64,000 nt of DNA from Enoplolaimus lenunculus (GCA_030248215.1 JASANG010000293.1:1-64000), one strand, 5' to 3'. Positions 52,650-63,076 are shown, counted from the first letter of the stretch. Notes: generated by a model from the letters alone, not told the origin. A program made the numbers and translations.

Positions 52650-53848
52650 TAGATATAATGCGGCGCTTTTGAAATAAGATAACAGATATCACAAACAAGA
52701 CCCAGAGTATCACAGTGTGTGTGTGTTTCCAATATACCCACACAACACACGAGTTGCAATACACACGTAACCAAGTCGCTTTTCCAGAGGGGGGGGGGCT
52801 GAAAAATTTAAAGGAATGTCATACAAGGCTGTCAGATGAGTTACATTCGAGCTAAAACTTTTTAACGGAAAAGCAAACAATAAGTCAACTTTGGGTTAAA
52901 CCCCGATTGACCATCCTCTTGCTGCGAAACCGGGTTCCGCTGCACACCAAACCATAAAAAATACTAGCTATGTAATAATACCGGTATATTTATATCTATA
53001 TCTGTTTTTTTTTAATTTCACAGTTTATATGGCTGTTGCTTCTCTGATCAGGTTGCGATTGTGGTTATCTGGTGTTTTATGGCTACAGAGCGTATAGTTT
53101 CATTGGTGCTTCTTCTACCAAAGGCTATTTCCTGTGATGATTTTGTACGTTGCTCGCATCAGTACTGATAATATACAATAGTCTTTAAAATCTACCCCCA
53201 AAACTAAAATAACTATAGGAAATTAACAATCGATACAGTGAAAAAAAATGAAATTGCTTCCGGAATGAATTGCTGTGGAAACGGTATCCGAGCCCCGTCC
53301 ATCGTGCCTCTGAGCATGGCAGAGATTTCCCAGGGCGAAAGCAGCTGAGCCGGAAACGGGGCGACATCACCTGCGTGGGGACGTTAGAGGTATAATGGCG
53401 GAAGAAAAGCTCGCAAGCAAAGCGAACGAGAAGCCAAATAACCGTGAATAAACACTATGCTTATCCAAAATTCTGCCGAGAAAGCAACCGTTTTTGTAAC
53501 CCGAGTGTCGGATTGATTCTACCGGTTGTCTCATACGGGTACAGGTGGTAGCCGTGTCACTGCATTCAAGTGCTGAAACAGCTGATTTACGATAGGCTAC
53601 ACAGGACAAAGCGTTGAACAGATTTATTAGTTTTGCCTGAAACCATTTTTCGTCATATTTTGTATGGCAAGCATTTATTCGTCACTAATTACGTTGTTCA
53701 GCTTTTGTATTATAGACTTCGAATAGCAGTAATTGGGCTTCTATAAGGAATGGGTTAAAAAGGAAATAAAGGATATCGAGAGTCATATGCAAAACGATTT
53801 CTGCTGCAATTTATGTTTTACAAACTTCTGGTGTTATAACATTAGCTC
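52650..53848. other. 1.2 kb with two GC-rich patches
   Basis: A (GT)n run lies at 52,713 and a nine-G run at 52,790. At 53,260-53,460 G+C rises; the frame there (MAEEKLASKANEKPNNRE) includes GCTCGCAAGCAAAGCGAACG, a word shared with G elements, so it is likely repeat-derived. No firm gene. Confidence 0.35.
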
Positions 53849-54062
53849 GGCCAATGTAAAGAACTGAGGCGGAACAACATTAAAAGCATATTCCTAAGCC
53901 TAAGCCTAAGCCTAAGCTTAAGCCTAAGCGTAAGAATGAGTTTATCACTAAACCTACGTCTAAACCTACGCCTGAGCTAAGCAAAAAAATTATTGTAAAC
54001 CTTAAGCTTTACTCTATTCCAGTCCCACAGAATATCGTTCTGACCAGATCCTTACATGGGCC
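53849..54062 (-). mobile_element. Family A foldback, GATC-type ends
   Basis: GGCCAATGTAAAGAACTGAG at the left, CAGATCCTTACATGGGCC at the right. CCTAAG blocks separated by GCGTAAGAATGAGTTTATCA, then AAAAAAATTATTGTAAACCT. Confidence 0.9.
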
Positions 54063-54763
54063 GCTTAGCTCATTAGATGTAAAATACCAGGGCGAATGCA
54101 GAGGGGTTCGTTGAATACCCATGATTGAATCTGTGGATCCCAACCTTGAACACCGCTCCCTTACATTATTTTCGGATCTTCCAATGAATCGCCAATTTAG
54201 CAGTTTTCAAGACATCATATATTAATGTGAATAGACACGCTTATCATGCGGCAGAAACGACTGTATGTCTCGTCTACACTGTCCCCGTTGACCAGCTCAA
54301 GCGTAGTCTTTAGACTTACGTTTAGACTTACGTTTATGTTGCTTTAAAACGTTTTTAAGCTTACGACTTAGAGAGCAAACTTGGCGTAACTCTTCACATA
54401 AACGCCTACCTTAAAATACATTAAGCACTTTACCTTAAATGTTGTTGAAAGTGTTCAAGAGTCGACTATTATACCTAACGCAGTTATTAATATCAGACTT
54501 CGTTTAGAAACGAGCGTGTCTTAACCACATGATTCTATTCGTTATGATGCCTTCTAAATACCTGGTTATAAAATAAAACAATATACTATGAAGATGAAAC
54601 TCACATCTTGGCCTTTGTGAACCCAGGTGTTTTTCGCCGCTATGCATATATATAAATATATATAATATATCAATGTATATATATACTCAATTTTACATGA
54701 CATTATGTCATTATAAAAGACGCACAGCAAAGCGAGTATAATCTGTTGAACTGTAGCCAGCAC
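54063..54763. other. Stretch without recognised gene
   Basis: AT-rich. TTTAGACTTACG is repeated near 54,312-54,340. ATATATAT-rich tract at 54,645-54,685. Confidence 0.4.
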
Positions 54764-55062
54764 AAGCAGATCCAGAGACGGGCGGGCAGGCGGGCGTACG
54801 CCCCTGTCAATTTTTTTTGTGATAAAATGGTAACAATCCTACCTTATAATTTTCTCCCTCACAAACGTTTTATGTAAAAAATACAATTTTTACCCTCAGA
54901 AATATTTTTTGTGATAAAACCTTACAATTTTTTCTCTTAGAAAATTTTTTGGTGATAAAATGATAAGGTCCGTCTGCCTTACAATTTTTGCGTTTTATAA
55001 CATTTGCCGCCCGCCCCCCCTTTGCCCCCTCGTAAGAAATTTTTCGAACGGCCTCTAGTAGC
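54764..55062. mobile_element. Family G-like element with internal tandem repeat
   Basis: CAAGCAGATCCAGAGACGGG and GCGGGCGTACGCCCCTGTCA open it; CCCGCCCCCCCTTTGCCCCC closes it. Inside (54,810-54,990) a unit of about 55-70 bases with TTTTTTGTGATAAAATGGTA and CTTACAATTTTT words is present three to four times. Confidence 0.6.
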
Positions 55063-55180
55063 CAGTTTAAAATGTACTAGAGCGGGTAGACATTTTTCAG
55101 AAAAGGTGGTATGCGTGAATTTTTGCATGACTAATACAAGCGACCGAGACTAAAATTTCTGAAGAAGCTAATCATTTTCA

Positions 55181-55410
55181 TGAATGGTCCAGGCACACCT
55201 GACCTCATGTGCCCCTATGGCTGCGGGCTCGATTATATGCTTGTAAGGGAACAAATATCTACCTTATTCAATGTAACATTATGGTCGACCATAAATGATG
55301 CGAAGACAACGTTATACATTTCACCAATAATTCCCTTTTCTTATACTTACGTACCTCCGGGATTTTGGGATTTTATATTCGATTTTCAACAGTACGCAGC
55401 TGATGTTAAC
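55181..55410 (+). CDS. Possible coding segment, unidentified
   Basis: The ATG at 55,180-55,182 opens 99 codons. The last 20 or so fall in the E element that starts near 55,411. The unique part begins MNGPGTPDLMCPYGCGLDYM and is rich in Tyr, Trp, Phe and Pro (SYTYVPPGFWDF). G+C is raised. No convincing donor before the E element: either the element truncated an old exon or the frame is accidental. No domain recognised. Confidence 0.25.
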
Positions 55411-55674
55411 TCTTTCAGTCACAGAGTATACTATGAGCAACTAAATACAATAATGTACACCGCAATACACACACTGTGAACAGTGTTTAACATTTATAAC
55501 ATATGCGCAATGTAAAATGTCCACAAGACGTGAGAGCCTACTCGGGCTCGAGCGTCAAGCTCCTATAACACAGTGGTCATCGTAAATGCCTCACACCCGT
55601 GAGACTGGGGATCGAGTCTTAACTTGAAATTACATCTCATATAAAATTAATAATATTCATGTGATAAAGAATTA
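55411..55674 (+). mobile_element. Family E: tRNA-headed element, diverged
   Basis: Head on this strand: CTCCTATAACACAGTGGTCA (box A worn) and ACTGGGGATCGAGTCTTAAC (box B). Left end GTTAACTCTTTCAGTCAC, right end ATGTGATAAAGAATTAG. Same order as the copy at 60,054. Confidence 0.75.
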
Positions 55675-55795
55675 GTATTGATTTCTTATTTTGTTCTATT
55701 AATACTGATGTAAAAGTGAATAGAGTTTGTTTAGCAAACAAAACACTCGTGCTAAAGGGTGTGCTAATTATGTTTTTATTGTTATTATCATTCTT

Positions 55796-55832
55796 TATTA
55801 TTGTTGTTGCTGTTTGTTGTTGTTGTTGTTGG
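55796..55832 (+). repeat. (TTG)n-rich microsatellite
   Basis: Interrupted TTG/CTG triplets. A second pure TTG run lies at 56,187-56,200. Confidence 0.8.
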
Positions 55833-55837
55833 TTGTT

Positions 55838-55988
55838 GGGGTCTTTTCCGTTAACCGCCCCCATCGCGCGTTTGCTCAAAACTGGTGGTTCGAGTTTGAA
55901 AATTTTTGCATATTTGATCTTCTCATCACCTGATCGTTTCACGCCTAAATTTGTATTTTTGAAAAATTCGATTTTTGGGGGGATAACG
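55838..55988. mobile_element. Family J fragment
   Basis: CCGTTAACCGCCCCCATCGC, GAGTTTGAAAATTTTTGCAT, TTGATCTTCTCATCACCTGA and TTTTTGAAAAATTCGATTTT follow the J left half, then it meets the D element at 56,011. Confidence 0.6.
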
Positions 55989-56010
55989 CAAAAGAGCCGG
56001 CGGTTGTTGC

Positions 56011-56183
56011 GCACCCGTAGCCAACGGCGGCCAGGGAAGTCTCAGCCTCCCTCGGAAAAAAATTTGCCCCCCCCCCGCCGGGAAAATTTTCAACCTTCAC
56101 TGTAAGTCATCAAAAATCGTTGAATGCCCCTTCTGAAAAATTATTAGCCCCCACCCCCAGTTAGGTAAGCAGGCTACGGGCCT
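56011..56183 (-). mobile_element. Family D element
   Basis: GCACCCGTAGCCAACGGCGG, AATTTTCAACCTTCACTGTA, GTTGAATGCCCCTTCTGAAA and AGCAGGCTACGGGCCTG. A complete reversed copy. Confidence 0.82.
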
Positions 56184-56429
56184 GTATTGTTGTTGTTGTT
56201 TTGAAAACTTATCAAAAAAAGCATTAGTGACAAAGTCTCGCAGCAAGGACCTTTACCGAACTAAAGTTAGAGTGTTTTTATAATACTGGCAATAGTTTGG
56301 TTTTCTCGAGCACGTTTATGAAGCCGATGCTTATACTACATTTGATTTTTCATCAATTTAAGTCATCTGTATTCAAGAACTCGGGGCCACCTGATTTGTT
56401 TTGCCGTATTTTTTCAATATAACAGTTTT

Positions 56430-56719
56430 GGCCCATGTATAGAACAGGGCCGGATCGTGTTTCGGACGGGCTATAATGAGTCAGTTTAAGCTTTAGACTA
56501 ATTTTTTGCTTAGGCTTAGGCTTAAGGCTTAGGAATAGGCTCATCCATACGCTTAGGCTTAGGCTTAAGGCTTAGGAATAGGCTCAACCATACGCTTAGG
56601 CTTAGGCTTAAGGCTTAAGGCTTAAGGCTTAGGAATACGCTCATTCATACGCTTAGGCTTAGGCTTAGGCTTAGGAATATGCTTATACTACTGTTTCGGC
56701 CCTGTTCTATACATGGGCG
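56430..56719 (+). mobile_element. Family A foldback with expanded array
   Basis: Left end GGCCCATGTATAGAACAGGG, right end CCCTGTTCTATACATGGGC. The GGAATAGGCTCATCCATACG spacer occurs three times in variant form, so there are four TTAGGC/TTAAGGC blocks instead of two. Confidence 0.92.
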
Positions 56720-56996
56720 GCAGTTTTGATGATCTCCTGCAACGCAAATGAACATTTTCTGTATTTAAATACGTAGCTAAAGCTCTTAAAAAAAATCTAA
56801 TCGCTGAAATCTTAATAAATCCGTCTTTCATGTCACGTAATCTTCATCTTTACGCCGCAATTTAGATCAGGTTTATAGCAATAAACCGCTTGTGTTTTCG
56901 CGTTTTCAGTTTGGAAAGTTTCTGTTCCATACGTATATATGACAACAGTGTCATTGATATTCTTGTGATTGGTTTGAGGTAAAACGGGCAATATTC
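56720..56996. other. Stretch without recognised gene
   Basis: AT-rich, nothing seen. Confidence 0.4.
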
Positions 56997-57124
56997 AGGC
57001 GTGTAGTCAGCTCATCGGGCTAGTTGACGGGGGAAAATACGCGGAGCTGAAACTTTTCTAGGGGGCCAACATGTCTGCAGGGATTTGTGCCATCTTGCGC
57101 CGTCCCATCTGGCTACGGGACGTA
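56997..57124 (+). mobile_element. Family D element, diverged
   Basis: AGGCGTGTAGTCAGCTCATC at the left and TCCCATCTGGCTACGGGACG at the right. The middle TCAATG/AAGCAAGG block is deleted. Confidence 0.6.
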
Positions 57125-57300
57125 TAGTTTACTTTGAAAAACATGCGACGTAAACATCATTGTGTGTTCTGGGTTGATATAGGGTGGCATCTGCTTACTC
57201 AAAATTATTTTTGTATCTACGGCTGTGGGTGGTTAAAACTTTGTTTATTAAATCGTTAGCATTAATTCTGCGAATTATTAAGTATAGTATATGTTTATCA

Positions 57301-57546
57301 AGCCAGTAGCCAGCTCACCATGTTAGGATGTTCCAAACAAAATTATCAGAATGGGCATGCGGGGTTTTTGTTTTACCTTTACAACCTTTGCTGAAATTTT
57401 TGAAGGAGGCCAACGCTTTACTTGAGGGGTTCAACTCAGCTGCTGGCCCTTCAAGCTGCTGTGTAGGGTCCTATATTAAATTTTGGCACACCCATCCGGA
57501 AATATTTTGCTTTCCCCTAGCATGGAGCATGGTGAGCTGGTTAATA
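57301..57546 (+). mobile_element. Family D-flanked segment
   Basis: It starts AGCCAGTAGCCAGCTCACCA and ends CATGGTGAGCTGGTTAATAT, that is two D left ends facing each other around 200 bases that include a 73-codon frame. Probably two D copies joined head to head, or a D relative with new interior. Confidence 0.5.
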
Positions 57547-57550
57547 TAGG

Positions 57551-57720
57551 ACCAGGTCCGCGGCCAGCTCACCTTGCTAGAAGGGGCCAGAAATTTTTCA
57601 GGAGGGGAATTGAAAAGTTTTCAATGAATTAACACAAGCAAGGTTGTAAATTTCCAAGGGGGGGCAAAATTTGTTCATGGAGGATGAGCCCTCCCTGGTT
57701 TCCGCTTGACTACGGGCCCG
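57551..57720 (+). mobile_element. Family D element, complete
   Basis: CCAGGTCCGCGGCCAGCTCA, GGGAATTGAAAAGTTTTCAA, AGCAAGGTTGTAAATTTCCA and CTTGACTACGGGCCCG in forward order. Confidence 0.82.
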
Positions 57721-57813
57721 TATAAGACTGTAAAATGGGGGTATTATTTTGAAGAATAAATATGCTTCCAATTATATTTCCATTTTAATTTGTGTATGTG
57801 TGTCGTCTGCCAG

Positions 57814-57995
57814 GCGTTGAAACAATAATTTTAGCAAAACTCTATTTTTTGCTGTACTCATCGGGAGTCAGCGTCACAGTAGCTCACCTAGGGGGTGATT
57901 GGAAGCGTCCATCACCAGGCCCGACACGCACAAATACTAACGAAAATGACCCTTTATTGTGGCGTTTCTGTAACTGCCATAATCGGCATACCTAA
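57814..57995 (+). CDS. Possible terminal coding exon, unidentified
   Basis: TGTGTATGTGTGTCGTCTGCCAG is a good acceptor. Two bases later 59 codons run to TAA at 57,993-57,995. The product starts with a hydrophobic stretch (TIILAKLYFLLYSSGVSVTV), then a hydrophilic tail with WKRPSPGPTRTNTNENDPLL and CNCHNRH. G+C is above the flanks. A canonical poly(A) signal lies 68 bases after the stop. This acceptor-stop-AATAAA order is the best 3' gene end in the window. No matching upstream exon was found: the preceding kilobase is D elements. Family unknown. Confidence 0.4.
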
Positions 57996-58062
57996 TATGG
58001 CTGACCAGGGAACAGCTGTTTAAATGTTGCTTTAGAATTGCTGAAATCAAATTGCTTGTGAA

Positions 58063-58068
58063 AATAAA
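58063..58068 (+). terminator. Possible poly(A) signal
   Basis: AATAAA in GTGAAAATAAAAGTTAGTG, 68 bases after the stop codon at 57,995. AATAAA is frequent in AT-rich DNA; position is the argument. Confidence 0.35.
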
Positions 58069-58429
58069 AGTTAGTGATATAACATAAAAGCCTATATTTA
58101 AGCTAAAATTAAGCATCCAAGTAACTAAACTAATTAACGGTTTTGAATTTTGAAACGCAGATGCAAGGCTATTACATCCCGCGGTCGAAAGCTTTCAAAC
58201 GAAAATGCTTCAAAACTTTTAGCGATTCTTGAGTTTCATGTCAGACGGGCAGACACACAAACGGGCATCCAGTTTACACCCTCCCCCCCAAGCACAGAAC
58301 ATAAAAGCTTCCGGTGATACCAAATTTCTTCGCTCAACTATATATCAGTATGGTCTTGGAGTTTTATGCTTATGTACACTCTCAGCCTAAAATATTGCGT
58401 GTACCGGTCGAAAATTAAAATTTCAATAT

Positions 58430-58478
58430 AAGCCTAAGCCTAAACCTAAATCTAAGCCTAAGCCTAAGCCTAAGCCAG
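58430..58478 (-). repeat. Bare TTAGGC-type array
   Basis: About seven CCTAAG/CCTAAA hexamers without family A ends. The minus-strand 72-codon frame starting in it is Gly/Leu-rich at its end because of the array. Confidence 0.75.
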
Positions 58479-58806
58479 GATTTAACACTTCAATGGCGTT
58501 TTGGCGACTAGTTCGCTTCGCTTGAAAGATAAGAACGTACGTACCCTCTTTCGTTTTAGAATCAGCTGCGGCACACCCCTGCTCTAAGCTATCTTTTTTC
58601 TTCAACATAGAACTTCTAGAATTTTTTCTAACTAGAGACATCTCTGACTATCGGTCGTTAGGTTTGCAATTTAATCAATTTTATAAAAAAAACACATTAT
58701 ACTTTAGTCTTTAGCCACAACTCAGCTTCAAACGCAAAGTAACTTGATGGTAATGCATCGTTCTGCTTTTGATGTTATGATCATTTTATCTTTTATGTTA
58801 ACTATA

Positions 58807-59009
58807 CACTGAACAAAAATGGTGAGTCAAATTGACTCTCTCCGAAATAGGCTTTTCCTGACTACACAATCTGAGACAAAATTCGACTCCGTCTGAGTCA
58901 AATTCGACTTACTTTGACTCTGGTGGATTCGAATTTTGACTCACTTTGTGTAGACAGGAAAAGCTAATATTTCAAACGGAGTCAATTTGACTCACCATTT
59001 TTTGCAGTG
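58807..59009. mobile_element. Family B MITE, complete, TA-flanked
   Basis: Ends CACTGAACAAAAATGGTGAG and CTCACCATTTTTTGCAGTG with TA outside both. Interior ACTCCGTCTGAGTCAAATTC faces GACTCTGGTGGATTCGAATT. Confidence 0.9.
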
Positions 59010-59393
59010 TAACATGTAACCGTTATATACCGACGGCAGACCGGATATTTTTTCAAGACAGAACGGAACATTAGACTTTGTGTTTTAATCTCAAATCTTG
59101 CCATTCAAATGAAGTGTCCAACGCAAGATCGAACCGTAAATTTTCAGGTTATATGTGTGAAACGAAATTGCTCAAATTTTTGACCGGATCAAAATATGTT
59201 TGAGAGACACAATTTTCGTCAACGACGCGGAAACACAGGTTATACTGTCGGGTTTCGACAAGAATTTCGGTCCCGGTACAAATCGATATTTTTTCACTTT
59301 CCGGTTTCGGTCCATGCTATACTGCATATAGTAAAATTGACATTGAAATTTTACACTGAAACTTTGTTTTACAAACAAAAGATAAGAAACCCA

Positions 59394-59567
59394 GGCCCAT
59401 GTATAGAACAGGGCCGGAACAGTAGTATTTAGCATATTCCTAAGCCGTAGCCTAAGCCTAAGCGTGTAGATGAGCCTATTACTAAGCATAAGCCTACGCC
59501 TAAGCAAAAAAATTTGTCTAATGCTTAAACTGAGTCTATTATAGCCACACCGGAAAACGATCCGGCT
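59394..59567 (-). mobile_element. Family A foldback, right end cut
   Basis: Perfect left end GGCCCATGTATAGAACAGGG. Two CCTAAG blocks around GCGTGTAGATGAGCCTATTA, AAAAAAATTTGTCTAATGCT, and CACCGGAAAACGATCCGGCT, where it breaks. Confidence 0.88.
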
Positions 59568-59716
59568 CAACACTGGTCAATAACTGAGTTAATTTGTTTC
59601 AGGAAGTCACATTTTACCGGTAAAAATTAACTCTCTTTGGTAGCCAGGGGAGTCAGTTTTTTACCGGTAAAATGGCGAAGGAATCAGTTTTTCATGAAAG
59701 TCATTTTTAACGGTCA

Positions 59717-59812
59717 GGCCCGTGGCCAGCGCACTTTGCGGGCCCCCAGCAAGATGAGCTGGCTGGTGGGGGCTAAAATTTTTTCAGGACGGGCATACAA
59801 GATTTTTTGAAG
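59717..59812 (+). mobile_element. Family D, truncated
   Basis: AGGCCCGTGGCCAGCGCACT, then GCAAGATGAGCTGGCTGGTG reads as a second D end in opposite orientation, and GGCTAAAATTTTTTCAGGAC continues forward. Confidence 0.6.
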
Positions 59813-60021
59813 GTATTATCCTAGATGTGGAGCTGAAATACGTGTATAAAGTAAAAATATCGGAAATTCACAGCTGCAGCGAGTTATAATTTTCTCCATA
59901 GCGCCCATTTTCACACACCCATGAGCGAGAGATCAAACAAGCTAATGCATTTAGGGGTTTACCACTTATGTATGAATTGTGACCGTTTTTTAGCAATATA
60001 GAATCACCAGTAATTTTTAAC

Positions 60022-60053
60022 AGGGGAAAAATTCTCAGTCAGTGTCTATAATC
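60022..60053 (+). repeat. Direct repeat, left copy, beside E element
   Basis: GGGGAAAAATTCTCAGTCAG and GTGTCTATAATCC recur after the element at 60,371-60,402 with a few differences. This is consistent with a target-site duplication of about 30 bases. Confidence 0.65.
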
Positions 60054-60369
60054 CTTTAACTCATATAGTGTATACTATAACTTAGCTCATAGAGTATACT
60101 ATAAGTTAACTCATAGAGTATACTATAAGTAACTAAACACAAGTAATATACGAGCAACACAGACACTGTGAGCAGTGTTGCACAATTCTAATGTATATAC
60201 GCAGTGCAAAATCTCTGCAAGACATGAGAGCCACCTCGGACTCGAGCGTCAAGCTTCTATAGCTGAGTGGTCATCTTACACGCCTTCCACCCGAGAGACT
60301 GGTGATCGAATCATACCTTGAAATAGTATCTTATATGAAATTGAAAATGTTCATGCGAGAAAGGGTTAA
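60054..60369 (+). mobile_element. Family E: tRNA-headed element, complete
   Basis: Left end TTTAACTC, with TCATAGAGTATACTATAAGT repeated two to three times. Head CTTCTATAGCTGAGTGGTCA (box A) and ACTGGTGATCGAATCATACC (box B). Right end GCGAGAAAGGGTTAA. Flanked by a 30-base imperfect direct repeat. Confidence 0.82.
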
Positions 60370-60370
60370 T

Positions 60371-60402
60371 GGAAAAAAATTCTCAGTGAGTATCTATAAT
60401 AC
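60371..60402 (+). repeat. Direct repeat, right copy, beside E element
   Basis: GGAAAAAAATTCTCAGTGAG then TATCTATAATAC, matching the sequence at 60,022. Confidence 0.65.
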
Positions 60403-61679
60403 AGCTGAATTATTTTTGACGATACTCAAGTATGATATGTTTGCACAACAAAACAAGTTTCATAATTCAATTAGTTTGAAAATGAACAGTTCAGTACAGA
60501 ATTTGAAAAATGTTTTTATCAGCAAAATAAATTTCCATAAATATATTTAGCAAAATTCGATGCCGATAGTTTCATTGTTAGCAAATACGCGTTGTTGTTG
60601 TTGTTTTCAACCTTTTAATCGTGTTGTAATTCAATTGAAATGTATTTGCAGGATTAAGTTACTTTTTGACTAACAATTGAGAAAAGGTCAAATGGGGAGG
60701 AAGCAGTGCCCCCAACCAGAATATCTTAGGCCGCTGGCCTAAAAAATTTAGGCATTAAAAGGTTAATCGATTAAACCAATTTCTTTGCTTTTAGCAAGTT
60801 TTTGCAAAGCTGTTGTACGTTCGAGCTCTCATTTAAAGTAGTACATTTCGGAAAATTTACATGACTTTCAACCAGGGCAAAACCGACTATTTTTGACGGT
60901 CTCAGCTCACGGCCGTTTTGGTTATGGATGAATGAACATTGAATCTATACATATCTGCCGTGTTTCTGGTTATCAATTTCGTTTGGCAATTTAAAGTGTA
61001 CCTAACTTAACTGACGTGTGTCTTAGCTTTCAACAAAAACATCAGCAGCTTAATATTTCGTTTTCAACACAGCGAACCAAGTCAAGCGTTAATAGCTAAG
61101 TAATTACAAAATCGATTATTTCAAAATGTATATATCCGCTTAATAAATGGTGTAAAAACTATCATAGTCTGCAAAATAGACTCTTCAGCTTTCATGGGCG
61201 CCGTCAGAATATTGAGTAGTTTGGGTGTGAAAATGAATATGTAAGCTAATAGATGACTGTTGACACCGTTAAAGAATATTTCTTTCTCTATATAACTAAC
61301 TGTATATATAATATTATTTGAAGAACCATGTGGACGTACATCTCTCTGGGAAGTATTTGCCAAATTAGCTTTTAGTCTATTTTTAGTGAAGGTATTCTTG
61401 TATTATACTTTGTGTCAGTTTTTGTTCCATTGGATATAAAGTCCTATAATTACCTTTGTGTCGTAAATGATGTCAATAACAACAACAACAACACCAACAA
61501 CAACAGTATATTTACTAACCTGCTTTAGGGTATGCCGCTGAGACGAACATAAATGTAGATAAAACGTGTGCGCATGCATTCTCTAACGCAGATGCCAATC
61601 ATTTTTCTGGCGCATGATATTCTTTTAAGCAAGTAAAGTCTACAATTGATTTTCCACGGTATCGTGTCGTCGTATCGCT
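60403..61679. other. 1.3 kb without recognised gene
   Basis: AT-rich, with a (GTT)n run at 60,591 and an (AAC)n run at 61,480. No exon-like island. Confidence 0.4.
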
Positions 61680-61840
61680 GGGTCCGTAGCCAAGGGGGCG
61701 CAGGATGGGCTCAGCTGTCCCTGGAATAATTTCGGCCCTCTAGAAAAATTTTCTAAACCTTCCTTATAAGTCAACAAAAACCCTTGCATGCTTTCATGGA
61801 AATTTTTTAGCAGAATCTAACAAGGTGAGCTGGCTACGAC
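61680..61840 (-). mobile_element. Family D element
   Basis: GGGTCCGTAGCCAAGGGGGC, AATTTTCTAAACCTTCCTTA, AAACCCTTGCATGCTTTCAT and CAAGGTGAGCTGGCTACGAC. It directly abuts the K element. Confidence 0.8.
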
Positions 61841-61847
61841 GCATCGA

Positions 61848-62045
61848 TCAAATTGAATCTACGACAACTGGTCGCTCGACAGCTGATCCAACCCTGTCCT
61901 TAAGCCTATGAATAAATGTCAACGAGATCCGAAGCTTATAAGCCTAAGCATAATGATGGGCAACGAATTGTTGAACTGATAAAATTTCGGATTAAAAGTT
62001 GTCAAGCGACGAGATGTCAGGCGACGAATTGTCGAGATACCATCA
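61848..62045. mobile_element. Family K element
   Basis: GAATCTACGACAACTGGTCG and GGCGACGAATTGTCGAGATA frame it. AAGCCTAAGCATAATGATGG at the centre matches the copy at 48,655, and a D element touches it, as in the copy at 17,464. Confidence 0.65.
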
Positions 62046-62307
62046 CAATTGAGTCAAAAATTTAGTCGAATAAATTATCAATTGTTGAACTGTATTATAT
62101 TTCGTTTCGCGTACACAAGTTGCATTGCATTGCTAACACTGGACACGATGTGGAAAATCTTCATGTGATAAAGGGTTATTGGCAGCAGTCCAAGATTTTG
62201 CATTATGATCAATCTTGTAGCCAAATAGCATAAGCACACTGTTGAACTGAGAATTCTCAAAAGTTGTTTATAAATCATTACCTGCCTATATCAATTAGAT
62301 ATATAAC

Positions 62308-62493
62308 GGCCCATGTTATTTTAAGGGGCGGCCAGGTTTCTGGTGGGTCTATAAAAGAGTAGGTTTTGATTCTAGATTACATTTTTTGCTTAGGCTTTAG
62401 GCGTAGGCTTAGGAACACATTTTTTTGCAACGCTTAGGCTTTAGGCTTACCAATACGCTTAATCTACTGTTACGCCCCAAAAGTACATCGGCC
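62308..62493 (+). mobile_element. Family A foldback, TTTTAAGGGG subtype
   Basis: GGCCCATGTTATTTTAAGGG at the left; GGTGGGTCTATAAAAGAGTA; two short TTAGGC blocks around TTTTTTTGCAACGCTTAGGC; right end GTTACGCCCCAAAAGTACAT then CGGCC. Confidence 0.88.
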
Positions 62494-62721
62494 ATGTGTC
62501 AACTTTTCCTGATAGCAACCTAAAAACGCCTGAAGCCAAGATAAAACAGTAAAACACTAAAGTTTGGTGTTTCTGATGAGCGATATACATGTAGCCTACT
62601 TAATACCTCGATCGGATTGGTTGGATTGTGAAACTTTGAAAAGTTTTACATTGGCCCAGTAAACATTTTTGACGACTTTATAAGTTTTGGTAAAATTTTA
62701 GTCGATGAAATTTAAAGAAAC

Positions 62722-62848
62722 TTGGTGGTACCCAGAGTGCACATATACAAGAGTAAGCAACTCTTCGGGTTCCGCATGGTACAAAATGTACCCGGCACAC
62801 GTTGCGTTTTTGACCGACCTCCTCTTATTTAGAAAGGGGGGTACAAAA
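62722..62848. mobile_element. Family F, one arm only
   Basis: CTTGGTGGTACCCAGAGTGC, ACAAGAGTAAGCAACTCTTC and TGTACCCGGCACACGTTGCG follow the F left arm. No mirrored arm follows. Confidence 0.65.
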
Positions 62849-63011
62849 TGCGGAAACCATGGCACCGTATGTATCCGGCGTTAAAAATGATCCGTTTATA
62901 GTTTAATTGAGGGGTATTATGACAGCAACCCCCTTTAGTAATATATGATTAGATAAAATACGAAAATAGAGCACTAAACTTAAATATGAGGAGCTGAAGT
63001 CGAATTCGTTG

Positions 63012-63076
63012 TCTAAGCCTAAGCCTATTGAGCCCGAACTAGAGCCTAGGCATACATCTACGCCTAAGCAAACAAC
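63012..63076 (-). repeat. Degenerate family A remnant
   Basis: GTCTAAGCCTAAGCCTATTG, AGCCTAGGCATACATCTACG and CCTAAGCAAACAACACTA: one worn array with its inner edge, no ends. Confidence 0.6.

Noticed and set aside
53394-53450. Short frame MAEEKLASKANEKPNNRE as a coding exon
   Set aside because: Contains GCTCGCAAGCAAAGCGAACG, a word shared with G elements, and ends after 18 codons.
57328-57549. 73-codon frame as a gene
   Set aside because: Lies between two D left ends facing each other; probably element interior.
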